Below, in pieces: positions 32,190 through 44,115 of a DNA stretch of 64,000 bases (position 1 is the stretch's first letter; every line of letters starts with the position of its first letter). The notes under the pieces were generated by a model. It saw only the letters and a list, made by a program, of their open reading frames with translations, was not told where the DNA came from and ran no database searches. The stretch comes from Eremophila alpestris peregrina (Eukaryota; Chordata; Aves; Passeriformes; Alaudidae): the NCBI GenBank assembly GCA_009792885.1, contig WMCF01000111.1, positions 1,785,417-1,849,416 on the forward strand, in the 5' to 3' direction. A program made the position numbers and the translations under genes.

Positions 32190-33410
32190 GAATCAAAAAA
32201 TCACAGAATCACTGGGTTGGAAGAGACCTGCAAGATCATCGAGTCCAACCCATGCCCTAACACCTCAGCTAAACCATGGCATCCAGTGCCACATCCATTT
32301 TTTTTTAAACACATCCAGGGATGGTGATTCCACCACCTCCCTGGGCAGGCCATTCCAGTACTTTATCAACCTTTTCATAAAAATCTTTTTCCTAACATCC
32401 AACCTGTATTTCCCTTGGTGCAGCCTGAAACTGTGTCCTCTCATTCTGTCAGTGCTGCCTGGAGAAAGGGACCAACCCCACCTGAGCACAGCCACCTTTC
32501 AGGAGAGTGATAAGGTCACCTCTGAGTCTCCTTTTCTCCAGGATAAACAAACCCAGCNNNNNNNNNNNNNNNNNNNNNNNNNNNNNNNNNNNNNNNNNNN
32601 NNNNNNNNNNNNNNNNNNNNNNNNNNNNNNNNNNNNNNNNNNNNNNNNNNNNNNNNNNNNNNNNNNNNNNNNNNNNNNNNNNNNNNNNNNNNNNNNNNNN
32701 NNNNNNNNNNNNNNNNNNNNNNNNNNNNNNNNNNNNNNNNNNNNNNNNNNNNNNNNNNNNNNNNNNNNNNNNNNNNNNNNNNNNNNNNNNNNNNNNNNNN
32801 NNNNNNNNNNNNNNNNNNNNNNNNNNNNNNNNNNNNNNNNNNNNNNNNNNNNNNNNNNNNNNNNNNNNNNNNNNNNNNNNNNNNNNNNNNNNNNNNNNNN
32901 NNNNNNNNNNNNNNNNNNNNNNNNNNNNNNNNNNNNNNNNNNNNNNNNNNNNNNNNNNNNNNNNNNNNNNNNNNNNNNNNNNNNNNNNNNNNNNNNNNNN
33001 NNNNNNNNNNNNNNNNNNNNNNNNNNNNNTGTTCCCAGCCCCTCACAGCCTCGTTGCCTTCTCTGGGTGTGCTCCAGCCCCTCATCGTCCTTCCTAAACT
33101 GAGGGGCCCAGAGCTGGACACAGCACTCGAGGTGTGGCCTCACATCTGCTCAGTACAGGGGAAGAATGAACCTCCCTGCTCCTGCCACTCCATTCCTGAT
33201 CCAGGCCAGGAGCCATTGGCTTTCTTGGCCACCTGGGCACAGCTGGCTCATGTCCAGCTGCTGTCACCAGCACCCCCAGGTCCCTTTCCACCTGAGCACT
33301 GTCCAGCCACACCCTCCCCATCCTAGAGCATTGCAAGGAGGTTTTTGTGGCCAAAATGCAGGACTTGGCACCTGGACTTATTAAACTTCATCCTATTGGA
33401 CTCTGCTACT
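32190..33410 (-). mobile_element. Long CR1 copy, minus strand, interrupted by an assembly gap
   Basis: The plus strand starts with the inverted CR1 terminus ('aatcacagaatcactgggtt' at about 32199) and follows the element in reverse: 'gtgattccaccacctccctg', 'aggccattccagtactttat', 'cctgtatttcccttggtgca', then the gap, then 'cctcgttgccttctctgggt', 'agctggacacagcactcgag', 'ccattggctttcttggccac', ending near 'aacttcatcctattggactc'. It includes the 3' untranslated region and the end of ORF2. It is the longest CR1 here, but truncated and non-coding; open frames that seem long across it are produced by the N run. Confidence 0.92.
32558..33029. other. Assembly gap (472 N)
   Basis: The run of N lies inside the CR1 copy. 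The flanks, 'aaacaaacccagc' on the left and 'tgttcccagcccctcacagc' on the right, are normally only a few tens of bases apart in CR1. The gap is therefore either mis-sized or hides an insertion or duplication. Confidence 0.98.
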
Positions 33411-34489
33411 TAGCCCAAGTAGCAGGCCTGAGCCATGATTTTACAGGAGTAAAAAAGCCCTTATTTTATAAGGCTTTATCTATATGCAACAGTTGATTGG
33501 AGAAGATTAAATTAGGCCATCATCAGCAACTGTTAATAGTTGAAGAAGAATAATAAAAGGATAAACAAGGAAAATTTTTTTACTGCACCAAGTACCATTT
33601 GAAATGGAATTCTGTTCACAAGACATAGGCCTCAGATATCTGGAGTACTTTAAATAAACCTTGGAGGTTTTAAAACAGGAGAATGTCCCTTTGCCTGCAG
33701 TAGAAAGATGGTATTCCCCTGAGTGCTGGTGATTCCTGAACATGCACAGTAATCATGAGAATGAAACTGGCTTTTCAGAGTTCCTCGACCACGTTTTTCC
33801 TCTAACAATTGAGCAGCTGTTTTGTGGGTGAAATGTTCTGGTAAAAGCTTGTGAGTGTGACATTTAGTGAGGAACAGGAGAAATCTGGAGTAGAACAAAC
33901 TTTCATGAGTGAATAATTACTGCTCAGTTTGCAGTCCTCAATTCCAACATGACTTCCAGAAAAGTGTGACCTCTCTTTTTTGGCTCTCAGTCTGTCCTTT
34001 AAAAGAAAACAAATAAAAAAACCCCAGCAAACAAAAAAAAACCCCAACCCTACAAAGCCAACAAAAAACCCCCCAAGATCCCAAAAAACTGAGGGAAATA
34101 CAGAACTGAAAGGTAAGAGATATGCCATCAAATGATATAACCCCTTTCATGAAACTAGTCAGACTTTTTACTACTCCAGGTCTAAATTCAAATTCCTTTC
34201 TCCCCTTACTGCAAAATTTTTCTAGTTTCCATCCCTCAATATTCATATGTGGATTATAAATTCATTTAACCCCCACTAGTCCATCTTCTAACATTGCCTT
34301 TTCACTTAAGCAGTCTTCACCCTCCTTGTTTTTTATCTCTCTCTTCCATACATGTATTTCTTATTTCTTAATTTCTGTCAAGCCAGCCAGATTTTTAATA
34401 GCTTTTGGAAGCTAATTCCACATCTCCCTCCTTATCCTAATCTCTTCTCTTGTTCCAGATTGATCTTTCTTGGATAAGTGCAGCCATAA
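33411..34489. other. AT-rich DNA; no gene recognised
   Basis: A small bulged hairpin, AAGCCCTTAT...ATAAGGCTT, lies near 33454-33475. An A-rich tract with C-runs lies at 34010-34085. No exon or RNA gene was recognised. Confidence 0.6.
34010..34085 (+). repeat. A-rich low-complexity tract with C-runs
   Basis: Runs of A are separated by CCCC, CCCC, CCC and CCCCCC. It has the same texture as the tracts at 19714 and 46421. On the minus strand the four G-runs could in principle form a long-loop quadruplex. Confidence 0.8.
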
Positions 34490-34605
34490 CATGAACAGCT
34501 TTAAAGTGAAATAGGGTAAATTTATCTTGGATATTAGGAAGAAATTCTTCCCTGTGAGGGTGTCCAGGCCCTGGCACAGGCTCTCCAGCTCATAGATAGG
34601 TTCCC
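34490..34605 (+). mobile_element. CR1 internal 3' fragment, plus strand
   Basis: The words 'cttggatattaggaagaaat', 'tcttccctgtgagggtgtcc' and 'aggccctggcacaggctctc' match the CR1 segment just upstream of the terminal region. The terminal repeat itself is absent, so the piece is broken at both ends. Confidence 0.75.
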
Positions 34606-34777
34606 TTGTCAGTCAGTGGAATATTGCAAGTACCCCAAGAGTGTAAATTCTACACACTTTCACAACAGGTCTGAGACAGGTGAAAGAAATTAATGCTCTG
34701 TGTTTTAGAGAGAGCATCAATGACGAGTTCAGACACAATCCCTAATTCTTTGATGTCTGGAGGTGCAGAGATGAAAC

Positions 34778-35234
34778 TGATGCCTTGGGAAGGCTGACCT
34801 GGAACAGAGACTGGACGGTGCTAAGAGAATAAAGTAGATATTTAATAAAAGGCCTTTAAGGATACACCTCGGGCAGCACGAGATCCTGGCCAGGGCTATA
34901 CCCAAAGTGGACTTAAAACGGTCACAAAATGGACAACTGGTCACAAAGTCTCACATTTTTCTAAGTTTTGGTCTATTTGCTCATTGGGGTTTAATTGTCC
35001 AATTACAGCTTCAGATTATGAAGTCCCATCCTTCTTGTTTTCTCTCTTCAGTCCACCCTTCTTTGAGCTTTTGGGCTTGAAACTTGTAACATTGTCCTTG
35101 GTTTGCAGCAGGGAAAGGATTTGTTGTGTCTCCCTGCTCTGTGAAGAGCTCACTGACACTGAATGTGAGGCTCAGAACTGCACCCCTGGGCAACACAGAA
35201 TCTGAAAACATGAAAGCTAAAACTGAAGGCATCA
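34778..35234 (-). mobile_element. Solo LTR, minus strand, with 9-bp inverted ends
   Basis: The element starts TGATGCCTT and ends AAGGCATCA, a perfect 9-bp inverted pair with TG...CA termini; length is 457 bp. On the minus strand CCAAT lies opposite 34983-34987, TATAG opposite 34896-34900, and an ATTAAA poly(A) variant opposite 34841-34846, giving the order U3, TATA, R, poly(A), U5. I remember a zebra-finch-type LTR of this sequence but cannot give a verified family name. The immediate flanks (GAAAC and AACCC) do not form a clean duplication. No viral coding sequence adjoins. Confidence 0.7.
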
Positions 35235-36888
35235 AACCCACCTCTCATTTCAGTAAGGGAGAATAAGGAATACAAATGGATTCATTTGGGTCTGAAAGCA
35301 TTCTTTGCTAGAATAATAAAATGGTTTAATTTAGGAGGGGACTCAAGAGTCACCCACTTCCCTCGACTCAGAGTCTATCAGAGCATGTTATTCCTGCCTA
35401 TTTTCTTTTCCTGCAGAGATGTATGAGCTCAGTTATTACTGATGAGAATTCTACTCATCAAAACATTCAAGCGTCAATATTCACTGAAATCACTAAAATG
35501 GATTTCAGACAGCATAATGGAAAATCTGCTATTCCTGCTGTGTTGCTTTGCTATATAAATCAAGCTGCTAAGTAATAGAAACAATGCTCCATGCTTACAA
35601 AGCTCATAAAAAAAAAAAAAAAGAGGAAAAATGACAAATAATCTGCTATGAACTGTTTGTAAGGGATCTGCAAACCAAGAATTATTCACTGAAGTAATTT
35701 GTGAATAATTTCACATAATGAGTAAATATTCACAGAACACCAACAGGAAAGACAGCAAAATTCATCAAATAAAATTATTTGCTGCAAATCACTCATAAAA
35801 CTCCTGCCTTTATCTAAAACTTCCAAAGCATTTGCTGTGCTGTATATCATTCAAGCAGCTTTATATTATTGATATTCCAGTCTAGTCCAGATTTCTTTAA
35901 AGTATCTCTTAGAAAATGCTATGGAAAAATGAAGCTGTTTTAAAGTAAATCTCTGTTCTGAACATCTTCTGTTTCCATTATTAATCAAATCACTCACAAT
36001 GCAACCTAAAGTTTTCTGGATTTTTTTTTGTAAATGCTAGAAAGATGTGAAAAAGTGAACACTGAGGTTGAAGAGAATGTCAGGAAACTCCATGGGGAAA
36101 ACAAACCATGGGAACAGCAGGATCCAGACTCATTGCACCAAACTTATTCAAAAGTATTGTTTTCCTTACCCTTCACTCATCTCAAGAGACAAATGACACT
36201 GCTGAAGTTGAATCAGGTACTCAAGGTCTGAGTTGCCTTCTGTGCACTGGTCTTTATGTTCTTTCACTAAATAAAGAGCATCAGAAAATAATTAAATATT
36301 TAAACATAATTAAGCAATAAAATAAAACTGGGTACCTGCTCATGGAGAGAAGAGCCACATGGACAGTTTAGAGCAGGCAAGCTCTGCAGATGGGCTTTCC
36401 TCATCAACAAAGCTGCTTTTTGCCAAAAGTCCTGCTGCCCTATCAGTGCCTCGGATTCCAGGAAAATGGCACAGAACATAATTATGGGCCTCATTAGGAA
36501 CAGCTCTGCAAAACCCTGTCCTGTTCAGAAGGATGTAAATGGATGAAAATTTGATAAGAATTTACTGTGATCATATTTGTGTTCCTGAAAGTAAGCCAGT
36601 GCACATCTGTTAAAATATTCCAGAAGAGTTTCCCTTTATTTCCACTTTCAGAGCTCTGTTAAAGTGACCTGATGAGGCCAAATGAGGAAACCTGGAGATA
36701 TGGAAAGCTTTTCTTGGAAACAGACTGAATCTAGCCTTTGATTCAGTGGAAGTAAGCCGAGAATGTGTGTCAAGAAAAGTATTTATGCATCACCATTTTT
36801 GTCAAACTGTTCATGCTATATTTTCACTCCTAATTAGTGCATTTTCACTGGGAGGTCTGCATGCAAAATGACTGCTCATGGTGTGTTA

Positions 36889-37010
36889 AAAAAAAAAAAG
36901 ATAAAAGGACAGAAAAAAAGGGAACAAGGTCCTGTAGAACATACAGGGGAAAACAGGAAAGGAAGAAAATGAAAAAGAAAAGAATAGTGAAAAAGGAAAA
37001 TAAAAACACA
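36889..37010 (+). repeat. Purine-rich tract
   Basis: Almost all bases are A or G, with many AAAG and GGAA words; Lys/Arg-rich translations in this area come from composition. Such tracts can form triplexes, though none is demonstrable here. Confidence 0.75.
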
Positions 37011-37230
37011 TGGCAGAGGTGGTGTTGGAAAGGAACAAGAGATCAAAGAAGAAATGTTTGAAAGTTTCACGAACCACAGGGAGACAGAATCCCAGCAGCA
37101 TGCAGCTTGTTCATTAGTGGGATGTGCTGCCTGTCCAACTACAACAAAATAGGTCAGTCCTGTGTGCTTGCAACCACCGGGATGTTTGGTCAGGCTGGGA
37201 ACTTGGCTCTTAAATACATGGAAAAAATTT

Positions 37231-37279
37231 TATCTGTATCTGCATTTGTATCTGTATCTGTATCTATCTGTCTACATCT
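37231..37279 (+). repeat. TATCTG hexanucleotide microsatellite
   Basis: Repeats of TATCTG and near variants (TGCATT, TATCTA, TCTACA) run for about 49 bp. The imperfect units indicate age. Confidence 0.85.
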
Positions 37280-37575
37280 ACAGCAACAAGGACCCACACA
37301 CGTAAACACACACTAATATCTTCAAAGTTCTTAATTTCCTGAATAAATTTCAGCTATTTTGATGACTTTGTTGCAGCTGTTAGAAAAGTCAATGGATCCA
37401 TTGTGTGTTCCACCCGATTGATCAGTGTTATCAGTGAACTCATCCATGATTTCCTTCTCAGGCCCTGTATAAGAAGAGTTATGTTTTTGGAATTCCCACT
37501 GAAAGTTGGATCTGTTTGCTGGTTTAGGGTTCATTATGTTCAAAGAGAAAAGTAAAAATTTCTAAAAATATAATT

Positions 37576-37595
37576 AATAGAATAGAATAGAATAG
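37576..37595 (+). repeat. AATAG pentanucleotide microsatellite
   Basis: There are four consecutive AATAG units in AT-rich DNA. Confidence 0.9.
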
Positions 37596-40500
37596 ATTAT
37601 ATAATTTAAGTAAAATCTGAAATGCAATCAGGTTCATGTTCTGGAGTCATAGAGAAATGATCAGACAAATAAAACATAGATTTTTCATAAAACACTATTT
37701 AAAGTACTCTGATATTAAAAAGTGGTAGCAATCTTACTTTCTTAATATGCTTCAATCTGTATTTTCCATATGAAACTTCCACTCAGAATCTCAATTAGCC
37801 ACAGAGAATTTTAACAATCCATTCTTCTACAAACTGTAATCCCTGACAAGACTCAGATTAACAATAACATTTAGTCCATCATATTATGACTAGACTGTAA
37901 TATTTAGAACCTGACTAAGCAGACTCCTGGCAGGAATGCAGATAAGGACTGATTTTTAAGTAAATAAGACCTTTTACATGACTACTATACAACTTCAGGT
38001 GCCTCATGGCTTGGTCACTCAAAGAATATTTATGGCTAAAAGTTCATTGGTACAAGTGAGGAATCAGTACTTCCAGCACTGAAATCTCAGTTCTTGGAAA
38101 ACCATTAGTTGCTTTTGATTGACAAAAAAGTTGGAAGGATATCCACTGCTCTTTTCTGAAAAAATTATCAGTGGAATAAATAATAAAGTTTGCAATAGAA
38201 TGAAGCTATGGCATCTGTAACTGAAATTCAAAATACGGAGCAATCATGCGATTGTGAGTCCAGATCTGCAGTGATGCTGTAATTTTTTAACCCACTCCAA
38301 AATATTGAAGCATTTTGTGGAAAAAAAAAATTCCTCATCAAATAACATTGTTAAAAATGGTACTTTAAAAAAGAGGAGTGAGCTAGAGAAAGGGAAAAGA
38401 AAAGGGAGAAAGAGAAGGAGACTTGTCCTTACATTCTGTGAAAGAGAAGGGGTGAAATGAGTCCAAGAAGAGGAGTGTCTGCTCCCTGCTTAGCCAACAG
38501 GCTGGGAAATTGCAATGCAGGGTGAGTTACACCAAAGAACAGTGATTAAGTGGGTATTTCTGACCCCCAGCATCCTTCAGCTCAGCCCAAATCCAGCCCA
38601 GCCCATCCCTCACTGCTGCAATGCACAGCCCAGCTGGGTGACCTCCTGGAACTCAAATTGGCATGTCCCTCACAAAAGAGAACGGCTGTGAGCTGGTTCA
38701 TTTTTACCAATAAACTGCTCTTGGTTGACAGCTATCTCACAGCTAGATGGGATATTTAATATCAAAATCATGTGGAAATCATAATGAAGTGCTCTATCAG
38801 CCTGAGTTGCCCTGCAGTCTCCACTCCAGCAGTGTTTCCAAATCACGGTGTGACTGGTTTCCTTCCACCCCCCCATAAACAATGTGCAATTCCCGTAACA
38901 TTATTTTTTTTCTATTACTTTAATTCCCCTAAGGTCCCAAAACTCCTTCCACATTCACTGTATTGGTATCTTCAGCTTTTTTTTTCTTTTTTCCTTCGTA
39001 GCCTTGGCAGCATATTTCAAAATCTCATTCCTGTGTTGCCTTGGTTTGTCAGCAGTGAAGGTCCACGCAGAGAGAGTCCATCAAGCAGGCTGTTACTGCT
39101 GTTATTATTATCTCTATTACTGCTCCAGTGGCTTCCTAAACTGGCATGCTCCTTTCAGAGCAGCTAAGGCAGCAAACCTCTGGGGAAAGGCTCGGAAGCG
39201 GGGCTGAAATGGTTTTCCATCTTTCCTCGTGCTGGTTTTCATTTCTTCACACCATCTCACAGTGCCATTGCTTCTCCACTTAGTAGCAGCATTAGGAAAC
39301 GTCACAGCTGTCCCACCAGGAGTTCCCATCTTCGAGCATCTGTGGTGCAGGTGAGATGGTGCTGGCTGCTGGAGATTGCAGCTGCCTTTTCAAATTCAGC
39401 TGTCTTTTGTCTCTCTGCTCAGTGGGTGCTGTGAAAAGCCTCTGGGATCCCAGCTACAATGCTCCTCATCTGTGGCTTTAGCACGTGTGTTTTCATAATC
39501 AGATATAATTTATTGAGTCAGTCCTCAATTGCCTGCAATTCACTTAAATCACTGTCTCTTCTCTCCCTTTATTGCCTCAAAACCTGTGTTATTCCTCCTT
39601 TTTACTTACGATTTCAGGATGCCATGGACTGAGTGACAAACACTTTTATAATGGAGCACTGTGTGAAAAGTTTCATTATTTTGGCATTTTTATTATAATA
39701 AATTCTTCGCCTTCCTTTTTATCAACTGCTTATTTTCTTGGGAGACCAGTGCTTTTAACAGCTTTATTGTTTTTCCTTTATAGAGTGCAGATTAATGCCT
39801 TCTTTTTTTTTCTAAAGCAGTAACCACATAACTCATTTTCACTTTACTGATGCTGTCACTGATGGTGTTGTGCTGTAAGCAAATATTTCCCTGCCTTCTG
39901 CCTTTGGTCTGCAGCCTGCTTATGCCTCGGTGTCAATTTTGAGTTATCTGGGTAATTCTCTTGCGTACAGACTGTCACACAGCCTTAAGCACTGCTGTTT
40001 TTATTATTCCACATTGCTGCCTCAAAAGGAGGTTGTGTTATTCCTGTTAAACTCCTTAAGCTTTAAAGTCATTTAAGAGCAACTTGCAGGGCTTCTCTGC
40101 TACTTGTTTTGCATTTGATTTGATTTTTGGTTCAGCAGGTGAGTGCCTCCTTCCATTGCAGTGTCCAACATTCCTGGCTCCTAAAATCTCTGCCACGAAG
40201 TACCTAACACCTCTTGGAGAGGCAAAGGGAAGGGCATCATACAAACCACTTCAGAGGTGGGAGGCAAGAAAACCTTTTTCAGAATTCCCCACCAGGATGA
40301 CCTGAATATGCTGCAAAATCTAAGTGTCATTTAGCTCTGTCAGTCCCAGCAGTTCCTGTGGTTTTGCTTCATCTGGGTATCTGCATTATTTTGTGGTGTC
40401 TCCCCTTGTGCCAGCTGCATCCTGCAGAGATCAATTCATAGCTGGAGCGTGGAAGATGTACTTGAAGTGCCCTCAAGCTGCATGTGGTCCTCAGGCAGCA

Positions 40501-43500
40501 TTTGCCCATCCTTCCTCTGCCATGTCATCCCACCCCTGAGAACACAGGGCTGTGGAACAGCAGTAATCTTCTCAGCAGTAGGCTCTGATTTCTCTGGCTG
40601 AATGCACTCTGATTCTTCCACTCATGGCAGCTCCCTGGGCTGCCTGGGGCCTGCTCAGCTCAGGTGCATTAACTCTTTCCTCCTACCCTTGTTCTCCACA
40701 GTGCTTCCTTTGCCAAACCCCACCAGAGGCAAATTCCTGAACTGGGTTTCATGAAGGCCATATTTTGCTTTTTCTTCAGCTACTGCCTGTTTTCTGAACT
40801 GAGACAGCCCACAGAATGAGAGACCCAACATAGTCTAGGCCTGTCATATTTCCATCAGGGTTTTACCAGACATGTGCTTTGGGATTGATGCATGCACGTT
40901 CAGAGCCTCTGAGGTCGGCAGCTCAGCTGGGCCTGCTTGCCCATATGAGCTGCCAGATGCCTGGAAATCCCAGAAAACTGGCCAAAACACTTAGAGATCT
41001 AGAGAGAAAAGCATGGCATGCACAGATCTTGTGCACATATGGCAGCCACACATGGGGTTGGATGGACGGGTTTGCTATTAGCCAAGGCATTATCTACATA
41101 AGTGCTGGTCAGCCAAAATATGCTCAGCCAGAACCAGCTCCTAAATTCACTCTCTGTTCTTTTAAGAGATTATATTTGTTGCATGAATACGATGGATTTC
41201 TTATATCTTTCACACTGTAACCTTTATATATAAGATCTTTTCCTTCGACTGAGCCATATTGTGTTTTGCCACTGGATTTCTCAACAACAACGTCCCTGAT
41301 TGTTCATGTTGCCTTTTTTTTTGCCCATACCCTATTCTGAATCAAACAACATGTCTCAGTGAACAGGGAAATTTAAATATATTGCTTTACTTAGAGCAAA
41401 GACTGTGTTGATGCCCATGTATGATAACTGAAACTCGTGACTGTCAGATTTCAGCTGCTTGTATCACATCCTTTGTATGGACAAAGTTTCCCTCAGGGAA
41501 AACTGAAAGAGGGAATGAGAGCTTTTGCTCTCTTCAGGAGGGTGAGGTGACATCTCTCCAGATTTGGTTCCCTGGGTTCAGTTCTCCTTGCTTGAATATC
41601 CTCAGCCCAAGAGGAAATTCAGAGCATTTACCTTTCAGATTCCCATGTTGTAGCACGCATCTGTGTTAGTGTCACCATGGTTACCTTGAGTACAGTTTAT
41701 TTTCTGATGCTAACACATAATTCTGTACCAATTCCCATGGGGGAAATGCAATCTGTGGTGTTTGAGGAATACAGATGTGGCACTGAGGAGTCTCACCTCC
41801 AGTGCATCCATGACCGTGCCAATGGATGGTCCGACTCCTTAATAAGCATTAGCCAGATTTAGAGATGCTGGATAAAGTAAAAAACCTTTTCTTCTTTTAT
41901 GAGCATCAGCTACATCACAAACCTGTCAGGTTCTCCTGCTGTTTAACACAGGATGCACTGTGTCTCCTTTTTATAGAGGGGACAGAAAGAAAACACTTGA
42001 CCCTGTGAGGGCAGTTTTGAGGAGAAGAAGAGATAAGTTACTTTATCCTGCAAGGAACAACACAGTCTGGATCACAGCGTTCTGCAAAATTAGTTATCAA
42101 TGTTCTGCCCAGTTTTAAGGAATAGTTTTTTTTTCCTACAGGAAAATGATGTAAAAAAAAATAATGGATGCCGTAAAGTAAAGATTTTAGTAGTTTGAAA
42201 ATGGCAGTGCTGGTTTCTTGCACATCCTTAATTGCAGCTCTCCTACATGGTTTTAGGAGCTTTTTTATTCTTTATATTGTCACCTTCTGTTTCTTGAGTT
42301 ATACAGCATATCATATCAGAGTTAGGCTACTTTTATATCACCTCAAGGACTTTATACATATCACAAAGAATTAATCAGCATCCTGAAGGCTAAAGAAAAG
42401 TTATTTCACATGCTTAAGAATCAGGTGTTCTTTTTACATTTTACATCTAACAGAATGTGTTCCAGTTTTTGTTGGAGGAGGGGAGCAGAGCTCAGCACAG
42501 TCCTGTGCACATTTGACTGTGGGTGTTACTCATAGACCCACCAAAGGAGCCACAGAATTTTGTTACTGGCTACAGGGAAAACAATAGGTCCTCGTGCAAC
42601 AGGGAGCCAAAAGAGGTAATAAGAGAGACAAATAAAGAAAGAAATAAAGAAAATTAAAGGACTGCTATTTATCAATATATGGCTTTTCTCTGTTTCTGAC
42701 TAGAAATATTCATCCATGTGGAGCACAAACATCTGGTGGCTTTCTCATCACCAATTTCCCCATAAATAAAGTTTTTTGGGGCACTGTTTTCTACTGTTTT
42801 CTCCCTTCATAGGACTTAACTGTTCTACCCAAAGCACTTTGACCTGTGGAATCCTGAGGAGTTTTTACAGAAGGTCAAGACAGGTTTCATTTCATGTCCC
42901 TGGCAAATACTATCACAGTGCCACTGCTTTTATCTGAAAGACAGAGTCAATTCTTGCTGAAGCAACATAAGGTCCTAAATTACCTGTTTCTGTTAATTAA
43001 CTAAATAGTTGGCCTAGGATGGCTGCCTCAGCAGGGTGTGTTTGTCATGTAAATGTCAGCACTCAAAATTCTTGAAAATGTCTGTGCTTGACCCATGATT
43101 CACCTGTCTGCCATGTGTCACAAATTAAATCACCCCTTCTAATTATGGGGCCAATATGTACAGTATTTTTCTGAATTAATAATTTGTTAGGAAAAAATAA
43201 GAAGAAAATATAGAAAAACCACAGTGTATTCTGTTTATTGTAAGGGGAACCATGTAATTCTTGAATATGTAAGATATTAACATGTTTAAATATTTGTTGG
43301 ACAAATAAACCCCTTTTATCATCAAGAAACAAAGCTCATTTTCCCAAAGTGAAATACTAACCTCCTACTTATGTATTTTGCATTTATTTCTTAAAAATAT
43401 TTAAAGCAAATATTATTTTCAGTCAGCAAAATGAGTTTTATGTTGAAGACATTGAAAAAAATGGTTTTCATACCTCTCTTTTTCTTGTTTCTCTCTTGTC

Positions 43501-44000
43501 TGTGAAGATGGATGAAGCTTTACAAAATATTTCCATCAAATTAGAAAAGGAACAAAAACTAAATAAGGTTGAAATAGAGGTCATTTCTTAAAGACAACTT
43601 GGAAACACCCAAGTCTCTCCACTCCCTGCTCCATGCCAAGAAGAAGAACCCTGAAGGAACACTCATTTCCTTTTCTAATTTAGGCCACCTTTTTATTCTG
43701 CAGTTTTGTTCCACCCCTGTGAGAATCCAGGTGAGGTGCTCAGGAGCCTAAGGCACAGCTTGCCTTTGGTTCAATTAAAGGTGACATCTCTGTCACTGAT
43801 GGTGACTTTCCACCTGCACCAACGTTTTGATGGAAAGCCAGTTTTTTTAGGAACTCCATCAAACTGCAAGGTCACAGTCCAAGAGGTCGCCAATCCCATG
43901 GAAACCTTTAGCAGGGATTTTTTTTTTTTTGGAAACATAAATAAAACAGAGGTGTGCCTTGCAAAGTTGGATGGATGAACTTAGAAATTCCTTAGGCATT

Positions 44001-44115
44001 TTGTTAAAACGTGTGCAGATGTGTCACTGGGGGACGTGGTTTAATGGTGTCATGGCAGTGCTGGTTAATGGTTACATCCAATGATCTGGGAGGTGTTTTC
44101 CAGCATTACTGATTC
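44001..44115 (+). mobile_element. CR1 3'-end fragment, plus strand
   Basis: The words 'aaaacgtgtgcagatgtgtc', 'actgggggacgtggtttaat', 'ggcagtgctggttaatggtt' and 'ttttccagcattactgattc' follow the order of a CR1 subfamily terminus (cacttggggacatggttta type). The terminal ATTCTATGATTCT is reduced to 'attactgattctt'. About 115 bp remain. Confidence 0.85.

Larger units (their letters stand above)
35235..44000. other. About 8.8 kb of AT-rich DNA; no gene recognised
   Basis: This long stretch contains two microsatellites (37231 and 37576), purine-rich tracts at 36889-37010 and about 38370-38450, a T/C-rich segment around 38900-39000 and no recognisable transposable element. The longest open frame (131 codons, plus 38772-39167) is low-complexity Leu/Ser-rich and unconvincing. 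A possible tiny exon-like segment at 43508-43567 is listed as a finding only. Confidence 0.6.

Noticed and set aside
32098..33102. Apparent 334-codon open frame, and similar long frames on both strands
   Set aside because: Most of each frame is the N run of the assembly gap; the rest is CR1.
33454..33475. Small hairpin considered as a miRNA precursor
   Set aside because: The stem is about 9 bp with a bulge, far too short for a precursor.
35011..35241. 76-codon open frame, minus strand
   Set aside because: It lies almost wholly in the LTR at 34778-35234.
36876..37101. Phe-rich and Lys-rich frames resembling a membrane or nuclear-localised peptide
   Set aside because: They are the two strands of one purine-rich tract.
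37229..37316. Regular Ser/Val repeat peptide
   Set aside because: It is a translation of the TATCTG microsatellite.
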